Shown here: in pieces, positions 1 to 14,144 of the stretch
Numbering within the stretch: the first letter of the stretch is position 1
How the letters are laid out: the number at the start of each line of letters is the position of its first letter
Source: Phalacrocorax aristotelis
Taxonomy: Eukaryota > Chordata > Aves > Suliformes > Phalacrocoracidae
Direction of reading: 5' to 3'
DNA: 64,000 bases
Assembly: GCF_949628215.1 (NCBI RefSeq)
Contig: NC_134276.1
Coordinates: forward strand, 65,268,733-65,332,732
Position numbers and translations under genes: made by a program
Notes under the pieces: model-generated
Told to the model about the DNA's origin: nothing
Databases searched by the model: none
What the model saw: only the letters and a program-made list of their open reading frames with translations

Positions 1-3000
1 CCACTGGGAGTTACAGAGTATTTGCTGTACATTCTTCTCTGTAAATAAGGTTTATTGTGTGGCCTACATCTTCCATAAGACACCACATGGTTTCCTATTA
101 GCAAGAGATGAGATCGCATCTATGGGCCTGTAGTTCAGTTCATGAAGGGGTGTTACACACAAAGAAGAAAGAAAACCCTAAACAGCCTAACTCTAACTTT
201 TGCAACCCTCTGCAGCAGAATATCTGAACTGAAAGTTGTGGTCAGTTCCCACCTAAAAACAAGTCAGTTCAAAGCAAGAATTTCTTGTTAATTTTTCTTC
301 TTGAAAACCCAGTTTTCCATCTGAAGAGATTTTGAAAACATATGACTATCCATCTACCTGCCCCTCTAAGCTTTTTGTCTAAATTAGACAAATTCTTTAC
401 AGGCAAGATTATGTGTCCCGTTTGTTCTATGTAGTACTCAGAACGTTCATGGTTTCCCATAATAAACACTTTACCTTTTAGATGAACAAGTGTAGATATC
501 TTAAATTCTGAACAAAAAAAAGCCTCCAACAAGACAGAACAATTCCTTCTTTCACATGATGGCATATGCCAGCTAATTAGCCACATGGGACACTGAACAC
601 TGCAGGAGACGCAGATGGCAATTTGGGGCTGATAGTCCTACAGCAATGGAACAGCACATTGTTGGCAGAATATATTGCCATTTTTGTGCTGATGTCTGTG
701 GAGTAATCATAGCAGCTCTTGGTCTTGATGGTTACACCTTCTCTCAGAATAGATTCTTATGAACTTATTTATTATTACTTTCTTTAAAAGTTCAGCTTCA
801 TGATAGCAAAAAATAAATACACTATGAATGTGTAGGATGTGATGGGGAGATTTGAGTAGTCTTCAATTTATGGATCTGCACAGGTACTTTGTACATCCTA
901 GCTCTACTGTGCAAAGAGATGTACAGTTTGCTTTCCTTGCCCTTTTACCCCAAGACCATGTAAAGGACAGGGCATGTGGGATAGATACACTCTCCAACGA
1001 TGACACCAGATTAGATCATCAGGAAACCATGCTGCAGGTTACACTATGACACACACCAATGCACATTACCTATTAATTTCTTGATAGTATAGCAAAACAA
1101 TAATGAATGCTTACTTTAGCACTTTGGGACTGATCTCTCTAATCCCTCTCTATCATCAGTTAACTCATCTCTAAATATTCAGGGTCCCCACAGAAGGGGA
1201 CTATCCGTATACTGAGATACTGCCATCCCTATATCAACCTTTTTTGATGTATTTCAAACTTATTTTAAAAATCATCACAGTGCTGGCACCATCCCAAAGC
1301 TCTGTTGGTGACTTGGCACCCCATTCAATTGGTCATCACCTCTCCGATAGGGGAAACCGGGAGAGAGCAGCTCTATGCTCATCCTTGTGCAGATTTTAGT
1401 TGCTGATCTCATTCATGCCAGGCACAGTGGAAAGCAGGAAAACCTACACTGACATTTGTTTTCAGAGCTAAAGAATGACTCAAGAATTTCTCTGCAGCAA
1501 GACATCCTTCTCCCTTTTTTCTCCTGAACCCCAGTGCACTTTCATGGGTTATGACTTTGCTGGGAAACTAAACAGAGCCATAGACCAGTCACACTGTTGG
1601 TAGGCTCCCTTGCACAGTTTAGCTTTTCCTGGCCAATATTCAAGCATAATTCAGGGGAGAATATAGACAAAAACCTGCTTCCAGCAGAAACAATGGATAA
1701 AAGCAGCCTATCTGGTTGATAGAAGAAAGATTTTAGCCCTATCATTTCACTGCCACTTGCTTGATGGGCCAAGAACACTACTCTCTTTATTTTTAGTGGG
1801 ATACACGTATACTTCAGGACCTGCCCGCTCCAGATCTAACTGAACAAATTTGATGGGAAGTAATATCCTCACCAGTTTGTTCTAAGTATACCAGCAAAAT
1901 GCTGCATAATACCTTTAGGAAGATGGACTTATGGTCTGCCTGGTAGCCTGCTCCCAAACATAAAAATCCTTTTGCTTTCTGGCCCAGAGCCCTAGAAGGA
2001 GAGTGCTCACATTGCAAGCCTCAGTCTGCTCCTGCCCTCAAGCCAGAGCATGCATCACTCCCTTTAATACCACTTCATACTTCTCTGCCAGGCTTCTCCC
2101 TTCTGGAAACGCTTCTCCTCACAATCTCTTTCCATCACATCCCTGATATTCTTCCAGACCTTCTCTCATTTCCTGGCTATTTTCCTCAAACCTCCATTCC
2201 TCCGTACCTCCTCTCACATCCTTTCATCCTTTTATCTGTCTTCCCTTTATTCTGGTAGACAGATTATTTCTGAGCCCCATGATGCCAACAATTTCCCTTT
2301 GAGATTGTGCTCCCCCAAATTTCCTGTTATTAAACCCTCGGTCAGAGGGCTCATAACACCAACTCTTAAGAGCTAGCACACTTGAGTACGATCACAATCT
2401 CAGATTGCATTGCCACTGTAACACTGGAAGATATACCCTAGGAAAGAAGAAACAGCTCGCTTTATGCAGGAGATTGTATGCTTAACATCATATGACAGAG
2501 AAAAACAAGAAGCCACCAAAGCCAGACTTAGCACAAATCTACTGCTGTGCTCATAAAAAGAGAAAATGTTGTTAAATCTGTTTCAATGAGGTGTTTTTAT
2601 GACATGTTTGTTCCTGCAGCACAGAAAGCAAGCTAGTTTTCCTGGAGCTCTAAGCCATAAAAGGTTACCTGCCTCCTCCTACCAGAACCCAAAGAGTCAC
2701 ATAAATGGTTGATGAATGCATTCCCAATGCTGTGAAAGTAGTTTGGTTAAATATATTGAATTTGATGAACAGAACCTATTTTAAATGTGAGATAAACAGG
2801 TGCAAACACTGCAGAAGTTTCAGCTGCTCACACAGGTTTTGAATTAAGTACTCTTTAAGGAACACTTCACAGGACAGCAGATAAGTCACTCCAGCAATAG
2901 ATTAAGTGGAAACCCATATCTGAAGACAGGAGCAAGCAAAAAGGTATTTGCAAAGCATTTGCTACCACTGGGAATTTCCAAAAGAGGACAACCTTAAAAT

Positions 3001-6000
3001 GTCATTACTAGAGCTTGAAACTTTGTGGACATAAATTTTAGGCTTCATAAGTGTATTGTAGGAAAAAAATAACTCTTCTGGGTTTGAAAAACCCCATGTC
3101 TAGAGGGGAAACTTCATTAATAATGACTTCTATATCCTTACTTTTACAGGGAAAAGAGGTAGAAAGATGTCCTCAAGACCTAACAGCAATTTAAAGTGTC
3201 CAAGGGAAACATGGGCACTCTCAATAGTACATCTCACTCACTTTAAACATGCAACAGCTTTTCAAATTCCAGAGGCCAAATATATTAGGGAAATGTCATA
3301 TGCTTATAGATCCTGTTACCTTTATTCAGCACCCCGCTCTTCCCGCCTCCCTTTCCTCCGTCATTACTACTTAGTTTGTACAGTACATCCAGGACACAGA
3401 CCTCATTTCCCACTGGTGCTGAAAACAACTTGGAACACAATTAGCCCTGTCAAGTCCTTCACTGGTATGCCATATAGGGCTGCCAGCTTTCCAAGCAATT
3501 CAATAATCCCTAGAGCACTGCCGCAGGGTCTGTGATTAACAGAGGTGTTTACATGTCTGAAAATGTACGAGGCTAAAAATAGAAGTCAATTTCTTAGCAT
3601 CCTGTGATGTTGGATTTGTTCTTTTCTCTTTCTTTCCATTTGCCAGACTCACAAATAAAGTGTGTTTGCTTAATTCCTTCAACTGATATAGAAGATCAAC
3701 AACAACAAAATAACAACATCACAGTTCTGTGGTGGTGGAGGGAAAAAAATCCCAAACAAAATACTCTGTTGCTGTCCAAAAACTGAAAAACACCCCAAGA
3801 GTGTTAGAAAATTGGTCTTCTCTGCAGCACAGAGCACAATTCCAAACCTGGGTATCCAAGGGAAGAGGCCAAAGGATGTGCTCCGTATCCCCACACAGAT
3901 ATTTTCAATTTGGAGGTAAAGGTCTGCCGCTCCGTAGGGAGAGGTGAGAGGCATGCGCAAGCGCCAGGAATGCTTCTGAGCTCCTGGTGTGATAAGGCAA
4001 GTAGGTCGATTCATATTTATTTCCCTTTGGGTGGACTATCTAGGATAAATATTTCCCTGGAAAAGACCAGTGTGAAGAAACACTACTCCAGGAGATCCTG
4101 GAAGGCTGGCATCTCTAAAAGCAACGCTTACAGTTTTTGTACTCTTTTCTGAAGGTTGGTTTGCAGAAGGCTAGGGACAGAGCTGTTCTTCCTCCCACCC
4201 CTTCTAAGGCAACACATCTCTCAGGAGCCACACAGTCCCTGCTGCTCAGCAAGAGGGCAAGCGAATTAGTTCAACTTCTGGAGACCTGATCATTCCCACT
4301 TGTTGGCTGTTGTTTCAAATGATTCCCATTTGCCCTCACTAGGGAAAATACCATCTAGCAGTGCTAGCCCTGGATTGGGTGGACATAATCCAGCCTGTGG
4401 CAATCCTAGCCTTGGGCTGAGGGTTGGTTACTGAACCTCTTTTCTTTTGCAGCAGAGACACAGCCAGACCCTCTTCCCTGTGGCCGCCTGTTTAATTGCC
4501 ACTGCTGATCTAAAAGCTGCTCCTCTAAATGTCAGATCAGGTGGGTTTTTTCCTTGAAGCCTGAGCTCTGAAACACTTAGAAAACTTATGCCCTCTTCAT
4601 GCCATAGAATGAGTACAAACAAGTCTGTGCTCATTGGGAGCTTCATGTGAGTGAAAAGAATAAATTTCCTTGAATAAAAGTGGATGTAGTGCACGTGTCA
4701 GAACCAATGCACTTACTCCTACAGATTCCTAAAGTGAGCAAAAAGTCATGGATAATACTAGCACGAGACAATACCAGTCATATCAGGATGACAGCTGAAT
4801 GAATTCTCTGTTCAGCTCCATCCCAGCACAGGGTCTAGTGTGATGCAGTTTGGGTCGGCTCTGAACTAGGGCTTGTTCAGAACCTGGTGCTGGATAACTT
4901 GAATTTGTCTGACCTGGGTCACTGTATCCAGATCTAGTTTGATCATAGGAACTGCTTGTTCTCCAGGATATGTCCCCATTTGGGCATTTACAGACTCTTG
5001 TCAACTTTGCAACTTTGGACTTATTTATACCAGGTAATTTAACTTCATACATCTTAAATGAGTAATGAGTTGGTTCTTCTACTGCTGTGCTTGTGACATC
5101 CACATAAGGCTACTAAAAGGCCATGGACCCAGATTCTTCCAGAAAATGTTACAGATTCACCTAACGTCTTTATATGCTGCATTTAGCATTTGACACTCAA
5201 AGCTGACTGAGAAGTAAATACATTCGTATGTCAGCAGGTTACTACAGGTCATTTCACAATTAGAGATATTGAAGATCACGGGCTGCCTCTGTCAGCATAA
5301 AAATAATATCTGTGTGTTTCAAGTGGTAGGTAACTCCTACACACATTCTGAAAGACATAATCATCTTGGAAAACTGAAACCTTAAAGAGGGACAGAGGTG
5401 GCAGGTACTCCTTTAATCACAGAAATAAAGCAAAATTCAGGAAAGCAAAGTGAACAGTTGAGTTTTTCCTTATCAACTGAATGCTTCCGTATGTCCAGGA
5501 GTGCTTTAAATGGTGCTACATGGGGCAAATTCCTAATGAAGTCAGTGTAAATTTTATCCCTGTAAATTATTAATGGAAAGAGGACTTATTTTACCTCCAA
5601 ATCTCAATCCACTCTGTATCTGTTAAAGTCATCACTTCATCTTTCCCTGAATCTCAGCACAATTGCTCACAGTATAATGTGATGTAAAAAAAGATTATCT
5701 GCGGACTCTTTTACCCTGGGATGTCATTAATAAAATGCCTGTCTGACTTCTGGTTCCAGATTTCAACATGGACAGTAATTCTTTTTGGCCCCAGGTGTTT
5801 ATAAAACTTAACATAAACAGCCTAGTATCAGAAGGTTGTTCTGTCCTTCTAGGCTCAGAAGAACAACGAGCATCTGTAGTTTCTCTACCAACATTTGACA
5901 GAATGGCCCAGCTGTGAATCAAAGGTACATTTTGATACTTTACAAGCCAGTGTTTCTTCTGCTGTTTTTAGTCTCCCAAAGCCTGCCTCCTGCATGGCAA

Positions 6001-9000
6001 CATCAAAGCAGCAAACCCTGACAGGTTTGTTCCTGACTGAACTCTCCATCAAAGCATTTATCTTTCCAGCTAGTGCCTGTGGATAGGAGACATGAAATTG
6101 ACCAGCAAGGCTGGGACAAATTAAGACTATGAAGATTTTAAAATATGCTGCAGGGAGATCTCGCATTTTAACAGACCAAGTTTGTAAAATGACCCCTTCA
6201 CTCTGGCATCTTAACCCATGATTTCCGTCACTCAGCATCTACTCCTTAATCGGGAGAATACTTCAGCCACTGGATGAAGGAGTCACCTCTAGATGAACAC
6301 ACAAGGTCTGGTTATTCACTATGGTGTCTGATGTGACCAGTTTTCCATCTCCAACATGAGCGCAGAATCCACTTCTTCAGATGAGAGTGTTATTTTTATT
6401 TTGTCCTTCTTTCCTTTCTACAGGACTACATATGGAGCGTGCCTGCTGACAGTCACTTTGGCATGGTTAAAATATCCGCACTGTTCATGAAGCTGATCAA
6501 CAGCTGGGCTTCATACTGTGCATGAAGAGAGCTGAGGGCGCTGCAAATGGATTGAAGACAGTCCCATGAAGAATATAATTTTCTGTTCCTTTTCTTTCAT
6601 TTCCCTAATTTCCTCTCCTTTCAGACAGGTTAATAGATCTTTCTCATGGCTGTAACATTTATCTTTATCTAAATACGTTATCCACATTTTAGATAGTTAA
6701 GAGGATGACAAAGCCTTTAATCTCTCTGTCTCCAAAATCTGAAACATATCTTACATTTACTAAGTGCCAGTCATAGGAATGATATCATGCCACCAAAAAG
6801 ATTTGATCCCCAATTATAATTGCTATATGAAAAACTCACTAAAGGGGTCGCTTTAATGGGTGACCTATAAATGGTAGACAGACAGCTCTGGAACGAAAAT
6901 GTGGCTATTTAGCCATTATGGCAAAGATCAGTTGTTCATAACTGTGGAAATACTGAGGTAACTCAGCTTTCCTAGATGGAAGTGTAGTATAAAGGAATGG
7001 GAACTTAATCCCATATTTATAACCCCTGGCTGAAGCTGTAGACATATGTCCTCTTCCAAATCCATCTAGGTCAGCTGAAGATAATATCAGCTCTCCTTCC
7101 CGCCTAGCTGTTTCGTTACCACAGGGCAGCCAGCATGAGGGGTGTCTTCTCATACCTCCCTATTCAGGGCTGCCTTAGGAATTTGAAGGCTTGCATATAG
7201 TACAGGCTTTTGAATGTCTTTGTCCTCACTTTTATATTCCTATGTAGCTAAAATCACCTGTGAGCCTTGTGACTCTATATCATATCTGCAGTTAATGAAG
7301 CTGCTCAGATTCAGTGCTTATCTGATGTAAAACCACAGAAAGCAGGTACAGAAGGTCTGACATTTCCCAGGGTTCAGCTGGAAAATTCTATATTAAAGAA
7401 TCTTTACAAATAAGTATGAACAGTAAAAATCGCTAGTGTGTTTATTTCAGTCTTGATAGAATTGAATTTAAACTGTAAAATAATCTAGATTTTCTGTTCC
7501 AGTGTTGCCACTTGGCAGGAGGGAACTGGGCCTCAGAATTATACCTCTCCGGCTGGTTTTGATCTTACCTTGAAAAATATGTAAATGCGATGTCCGCATT
7601 TCTTTCTTCATTATTTGTTTTTCTCTACAGCCAATCACACTCAGGGAAGTTGTATATTTAAGGCTATGATAAATGAAGCTGAACATTTTGACCTATGAAC
7701 CATATTCACTGGAGAAGGTCCTATGAGAACGTGCTTTAAATACGATATTGTGTGAGAAGTGGTATAATGACTGTGTGAGTTTCAATCCCCTTTAGATTTT
7801 ATTTCTGCTAAGGTCAGATTCCAGTGTATGATGTGTACTTGTTCGAAGTTCAGTGCTTTATAAATAGCAAATGCTTTCAAGGTTTACCTTACTAGTTTTG
7901 ACCTTATTGAAATCCCCGTTGTATGCACTGAACATAAAGAGCAAGCCACTTGACTCACAATCCATCAGTGTTCGAAAAGGGTGCTTTACAAACAAATTGA
8001 CACAGATGTAGTTTGTTCTTGTTTAGTTTTTAATTTTTATTACTGGACAATAACCAAAACTGTAGGGGTGTACATTTTAAAGGCATTTTGTATTCTGTAC
8101 AGATCAAATATTGGGTCCTCCACTTATTTTGAAATTTAAGTTATCCATAATGTAGTGTATTACCTGTTCCTATTACTGTATGAATAGAAACTGTTGGATA
8201 TTTACAATACCATGGCTCTTGAGAGATACATATGAAATTATTAATAGCAGATAGTATAATTCATTTGGTCTTCTTTTTAGGAATATAAGTAGAGCTAATT
8301 CTGTGTGAGAGAAGGTGCTGGAATACTTTTCTGGAGTACTAGCAGTATGGCACTCAAGATCATTCTGGTACAAAATTAGCTCTTCAAATCCCATAAAATC
8401 TGCTTAAGGAAAATAGATAAGAACTCTTTTTTCAGTTACACCATTACAAACCGTTACTACCTTACCTGAAAGGCCAGCTAATAATGTTATGTGCAAAGCT
8501 AATCTGTGCTCACCTTGTCCTCCAGACTGTGCGTGTTGCCTTGTTTTATTAAAAAAATAGTGTGCACCTTATTTTGTAACCATTATCATATGCTTCTATC
8601 ATGTGAATAATGGATTGCCTAAGTAGCAGATTTCTGGGAGTCACTAAGTCTCAGATGGCACAGCAGCACATGTGTGCAATTTTTTTCTATAAATATCTTA
8701 CTCATCAGGGCCTCAGAATATATGTCATATTAAAATGGTCCTTCTTCTATTTGTGGCCTAATTTTCATAGAAAGTTCATTCCCAGAGGTTGCCTGTCTTA
8801 CTATTCCTGCCCCCACCAACACTTTTCTGTTGGACTGATCCTTTTTCATGTATACCTTGAATTCTTCCATCTCTTCTGGTTAAGTTTTTCATCCTGTGTA
8901 CCTACTTAACAGTAAACTTCTCCAAAACTTAACTGTAAGCATACTGGGGAGATTTGAGTTTTAATTTCTCCTCTGTTGAAACACACCAAATAGTAACAGA

Positions 9001-9714
9001 AAAATATTACATGACTTCATCCCTAGAAACGTCTCTGATAAATTCTAGCTAACTGTGCGGGCCTTGGGAGTCCTGCAAGGGAATTTCCTAACCTTTCAAT
9101 GCTTGGAGTATTGTGTAAGCCTGAGGCTAAGGCTTTCCATTTGTGCATAGCCTAGTCCTTTCTCTCCACTGTCACCAGTTTAGCCCAATACAAATTTCTT
9201 TACTAACAGGCGCTGGTACTTAGAAGCGTACCACCTTCTCTTGCAGATAAAACTTTAGGGGAACGAACTCAGAAGAGATGCAGATAGTGGTATAAATTAT
9301 CCTGAAGAGTAGTAAGAAATATTTAGGCTGGGCTCAGCCGTTATCGGATTCTCTGCCATCAGCTGAGTGGCAGTAATCCTGTGTCTCTGTGTGTGTGTAA
9401 ACTTGTAGCAAATGTGAGGTAATTGGATTTAATTGAGCCTGCAGTAGTAAAGAGTTAAGCTGAATTATCTTGCATTTGCTGCAGACTAAGAACATACAAA
9501 GGCAGCTACCACGGCAGCTGATGTGCAGTAGCAAGTTAAGCTCTAGAAACTAACTTCATTGTATGCCTGAGTCCACTGTGCTAGCTCTCAAAAGCCGCAG
9601 ATAGGATTACCTGCTGTGGTACTAGCTATACAAATGGGAAGGAAAAAAAAAAGAAAATAAAAGAAAAAAATGGATTACAAAATCAACCCTGAAGCAGCTC
9701 TGAGTATGAGATTG

Positions 9715-10000
9715 GCTACACCACCACGCTGCTCTGCACGGGCAGGGGAGCAAGAGCCAAGGCAGCCGCAGGGCAGGTCGGGCCCTCACCCACCCAGCGC
9801 AGACGCGCAGTCACCCGTGGGCAGGGCCGTGGGGATGGGAACTGCCAAGGCCAGGCTGGGGTGCCAAGTCAGCCAAGCGGGTCCAGATCATCAAGGCTGA
9901 GCACAGACACTCTGGCAGGCACCATGGGCCAGGGCCAGGGCGGAAAAGTGGTTTCCAAGGTGGGGGAGGCCCCTAAGGAGGGGTCTTGCAGCCCTCTCAC
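9715..10000. other. GC-rich block in AT-rich intergenic DNA
   Basis: The composition changes abruptly to GC-rich with several CpGs (for example AGCGCAGACGCGCAG). It contains GGCCAGGGCCAGGGCGG and similar G-rich runs. It follows an A-rich stretch at 9640-9670. I do not recognise it as a known repeat; it could be a small CpG-rich regulatory element or a remnant of a mobile element. Confidence 0.35.
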
Positions 10001-12539
10001 CACTAACTTGTTTGGAAAGGTAGCAAACACTCAATGCACTCGGTCCATGTGGCTTGAAAAATAAATGGAAACTGTGAAACAAAGCCTACATGGACAGCAG
10101 AGAAGCAGCATGGGGTGGGAGAAGGAAGGCACGTGTACATCCTTTCACTGGCTAACAGCAGTCTCAGGGATTCAGGGAGAAAAGTTGTAAACAGGTATAC
10201 TAGCAGTATAGGGACATCTAGAGTGCTGCAAACAATGTAAGATAAAATGGAAAAAAGGTCCAAAGACTACTGAATCTCGATTTCTGAGATCCTGCAGAAT
10301 GTGTCAGAGAGGCAAAGAAATAAACTGTGTGTCTTCAAAGATCATGCTGCATCCACAGCATATTACTTTTCTCCCTGTTAGCATCCTTTCTGGGAAACAC
10401 AACCCTTCAGAGCTTTCATTACACTTATTTTCTTAATATCTCCCACACATATTGTCTTAAATGCTCTTTCCCCCAGTGGTAAACAACATTTTAATCGGGA
10501 ACATGTAAATAAACTCTTAGGTCCATATTCCTAACTACATGCAAAATAAGACATAGAGGAGGCAGTACCAGTGAGACACAGGTCTGGTCTTTGTACTGTG
10601 ACCCTACTGGTAGACTGACCCCGTCTCCAACACAAATTGGGGCAGCTTGGAGTTCACAGTAATCTGAATCTGGCTCTCCAGAGCTGAGATGTATCCTAAA
10701 ACCAGGATAATGTGTGTTAGAGCACACCGGACTAGGTCTCTGCTTTGTGTTAGGGATTCCCTTACACACACTATTTTCAAGTTCCTGATTGACTCCACTT
10801 CTTTTTTCCCTTGGACCAGCACATACATGCAAAGCAACCACAGTGAGACCAGGTTCCTCCCTCACCCCTTTTCTTGTAAAGGTCTGCAACACACAGAGGT
10901 GCTAGAAAGTTACTCTTCTGTCAGCTAACCTCGGGTTAGCCTTAACAGACGGCACCTTCATGGCTGCAAGTGGATGAGGAAGAAGGGGTACCTCTGATGG
11001 GGTGACATGAAAAGAAACTCTGTCTCTGGCACTCTGAGATATCACCATGTACAAGCAGGTCAGAGCTCACATGAAGGCCCTGGGTAGCTCTTCACTTCCC
11101 CAGTCAGCCCTCACCATCTGACCTGGGATGGTAGAAATGGCTGCTCGTTCCTTCTTGCAAAACAGCCCCACCTTTCCCGGCTGCTGAGCTGAGTTTGGGA
11201 CTTTTTTTGGCACCTGGCACAGCTGGCGGCCGAGCGCACACACCCTGGTGTGCAGGCTGCCAAACGGCTCGCAGCCTAGCCGCAGCAGCCAGGCAGGCCC
11301 CATAGTCTGTCTAGACCTCTGCACAGCAAAGGTCTCTCTGAGCAACCCAGACTAACTGTGCAGGGTCCAGGACAGCAACTCCGACCATGCCATGCATCTC
11401 TGCACACTTTACAACCCTTTGGGATGCAGCAAGATAACTGAAATCCCAAACGGCTCTGCCTTTAAAGCTCTATATTGTATTAGCAAATGGTCTATTAATT
11501 ATACCCCAGTGACTAGTTGTAGCAGCAGTATCCAGTCTCTCTAGCTAAAGTAATAAAAATAACCTAATCTCTTCTCTGGTTTTCCCACTCAGAAAGCTGC
11601 TGTGCATTAACTCAATCCATCATACAAAAGATTTAATTTTGTTTCTGCATTTCAGCCCTAAAAGGAGGCTGTCAAGCTTTTATGATAAAAAAATAATTAC
11701 CTCCTTCGACATTGGTCCCATTTAAATGGATCTTTTAAAGAGACATCTTGGGTGTATTTTTCCTTTCTTTCACCCTGACAAGAAGAAATGAAACATTTCT
11801 CAGCCCATTATTCCCTCCCTCCTCCAAATTCACGTTAAAAAAAAAAAAAAGCTGGCCATGTTTATTATCTCTCATCTCCTATGAGCAGTTGTTTGTTCAG
11901 TCAGAACTTGATACAAAGCTAATTGAAGTCAGTGTGCTTTTTGAGCTGTCTTAATTAAGTCTTGGGTCAGGTGACACCAAAACACAGTGTCAGTGTAACA
12001 CATTTTACTAGAATGTTCAGTAGTTGGTGTTTTAAACCAATAAATTTTTTTTTTTTTTTCATTTCTATATTAGGTGGGATTGGTAGCAACTCCTGCTAGG
12101 AAGCTAGCCTGGCACTTTCCATAATAATATTCTTAACAAGGCTTCCCATGATAGGATTTGTCAACCTCTAACCACATGTACAAAAGACTTCAGATTGAGG
12201 CAGACACTGGATGCTGAATTTTTGCAGGAAATTTGACACAGCAAGGTCCAGCCATGCACAAGAGTGAGTGTGGGGAAAGGATGTTGTTTTGTACATTTTT
12301 TAAAACTTTTAAAACCTGGTCTTAAATCTAGATGTTCACAGAAGGCACTTGAAATCTAAGAGGGGATGAGTGTCCTACATGTAAAAAAATCTGCTTTTTT
12401 CCATCCAATATGGTCCAGTCATAAGCCAGTAATTTCACCTGTTGTTTAGAAAACTATAGCTAATGGTCTGGAAATTGCACCTTCCCTGCACATGTTCCAG
12501 GTAGAAGCTGCAGAGGGCAGAGCAAGTCTTCAGTTTTAC

Positions 12540-12790
12540 CTGGGCCAAAGCAGAAAAGGAAACTGGAGCTGGAGGAGCCAGGTCAGGGAAAGGGCTCCAG
12601 AGTGAAGGTGGGAAGGGGGCTGCAGGCAGGGGTAAAAGGCAGCAGAAGGAAGGACCTCAGGAGGCAGCACAGGAAGAACAAGCTTGCAACGGGAGATGTG
12701 GACCTGGCCAAAGATTAGAGCAAGGGCAGGGAGGTGGAAAGGTGGAAATGGGCAATTTGGAGGGCAGTTCCTGAGAGGAAGCAAGAAACA
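12540..12790 (+). repeat. Purine-rich (A/G) strand-asymmetric block
   Basis: The plus strand is dominated by A and G in GGAAG, GGAGG and CAGGG units, with few T, for about 250 bases. The units are irregular, so this is low-complexity sequence rather than a clean tandem repeat. Confidence 0.5.
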
Positions 12791-13559
12791 AAAATGGTTA
12801 GGAAAATACATAAAAGATGGGCAGCCTGGAGGCTAAGAACAGCCAGATGAAGAGGTCATGGGCTATCCTTTCCCATCAGACTATCAGTGTATTTTCTAGA
12901 AAGTAACAAAGCGGTAACTTAATTACTACATTTTGCTGCCAAAATGTTATAAGTACCTATTGACATCACTAAATTTAAGAGGAATACCCCTGTACCAGTA
13001 TGATAGAAAACCATTCTCCAGTATGACATTCAAAAACATGCTTCAAATCCTATGCAAGTTTCATGTCTTATCTTTCTGTTTGCCTTGCCTCAAAGATTCT
13101 TCTCCCATTAGCTCCCAAAGCTGTCTTAGTAGGTCTGAGGTGTGGAGGGTCCCTCTCCTCCTTACCCACACTTAGCGCTGTCTTTGCCAGCATTAGAAAG
13201 ATAGCAGAGGGGAACAGTGGATGCACTGTGAGTACATATGCCCACACAGCTCATGGCTAATTCAGCCCTAAGCACCCTGTATATTACATTTCTCTATAGA
13301 CTCCCACTTATACTGTATTAAATGAGTGGCAGATACAGTTATAAAAGAATCTTACAGCCATCCAGTCAACCAAGGAGATGATAAACATGTTACAGGTCTT
13401 GGGGGCTGAGAAGGGGGAAATGGGGCTGTTACTGGTGGACTCACAGCAGCATACGCCATCCGTTCTATACTGCTCAACCCTGATGCTTGCAGTGAGAGTC
13501 CAAAGAAGCAGCTGCTGATTCTAGGGACAGCATCTGGGGCTTGCACTTTGGGTCTGTGC

Positions 13560-13830
13560 CATGGGAACAGATTGGGGGTGAGTTGGGGAGTATGCGAGAT
13601 GAGTAAGGGAAGTAAGGTAGTGATTTGGAGGGAAAGGCACAACTAAGGGTCTGTGGTGAGGAACGATGTCCAAAGATTGGGCCATGCCTGGAAAGGGAGG
13701 CAGGGTATGAAAGCATGAAGGGAGAGGGTTGTTCTGGGGAAGATAGGGAAGGCATGAGCACAAAAGGTGAGAGGGTCTTGAAACAGGGGGAGGGAGGTCT
13801 GGTCTGGGCACTCAGAGGGCACATATCCAT
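13560..13830 (+). repeat. Second purine-rich strand-asymmetric block
   Basis: Runs such as GGGAAGTAAGG, GGGAGAGGG and GGGGGAGGGAGG on the plus strand give a strong purine bias. The minus-strand frames through it are open only because the complement is C/T-rich (Pro/Ser/Leu codons), which does not indicate a gene. Confidence 0.5.
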
Positions 13831-13999
13831 AGAGTGTGGTGCATTTCTTTCCGGGGTTTCCCAAACATGAAAGTATGTGCGGATATCACACAGTCCGGTA
13901 TTTCTGGGAAGAGACCAACTGGATAAAATATCTCTTTCCAGAAACATGTACATCTTTGTGTTTTTCAGTTATTTGTCAGTGATTGCTGGTTTTGTGCAG

Positions 14000-14046
14000 T
14001 GACTATGAGATAATGTAGTCACTGTGAGATAACTATGAGATAGCAT
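14000..14046 (+). repeat. Short degenerate tandem repeat
   Basis: CTATGAGATA at the start and end, and a related CTGTGAGATA between them, are spaced over about 45 bases. Confidence 0.4.
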
Positions 14047-14144
14047 AGGTAAATGTGCATTAAGAAAGAGCAAAGGACAGTGTCTACCTCAGCATTACTG
14101 AGAGAGAAAAGAGCTTATGTGGCAACAGTGAACACTGCTTGTGA

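Larger units (their letters stand above)
1..14144. other. Intergenic sequence downstream of COL4A1, no gene seen
   Basis: No reading frame here shows a recognisable domain, and none is long enough to suggest an exon. The stretch is mostly AT-rich unique sequence. It holds a GC-rich block at 9715-10000, short poly-A/T runs (11837-11850, 12047-12059) and two purine-rich blocks at 12540-12790 and 13560-13830. Non-coding transcripts or enhancers cannot be excluded from sequence alone. Confidence 0.6.

Noticed and set aside
13474-13953. Minus-strand open frame of 159 codons as a gene
   Set aside because: It covers a purine-rich low-complexity tract; the Pro/Ser/Leu-rich product has no domain and overlapping frames are equally open.
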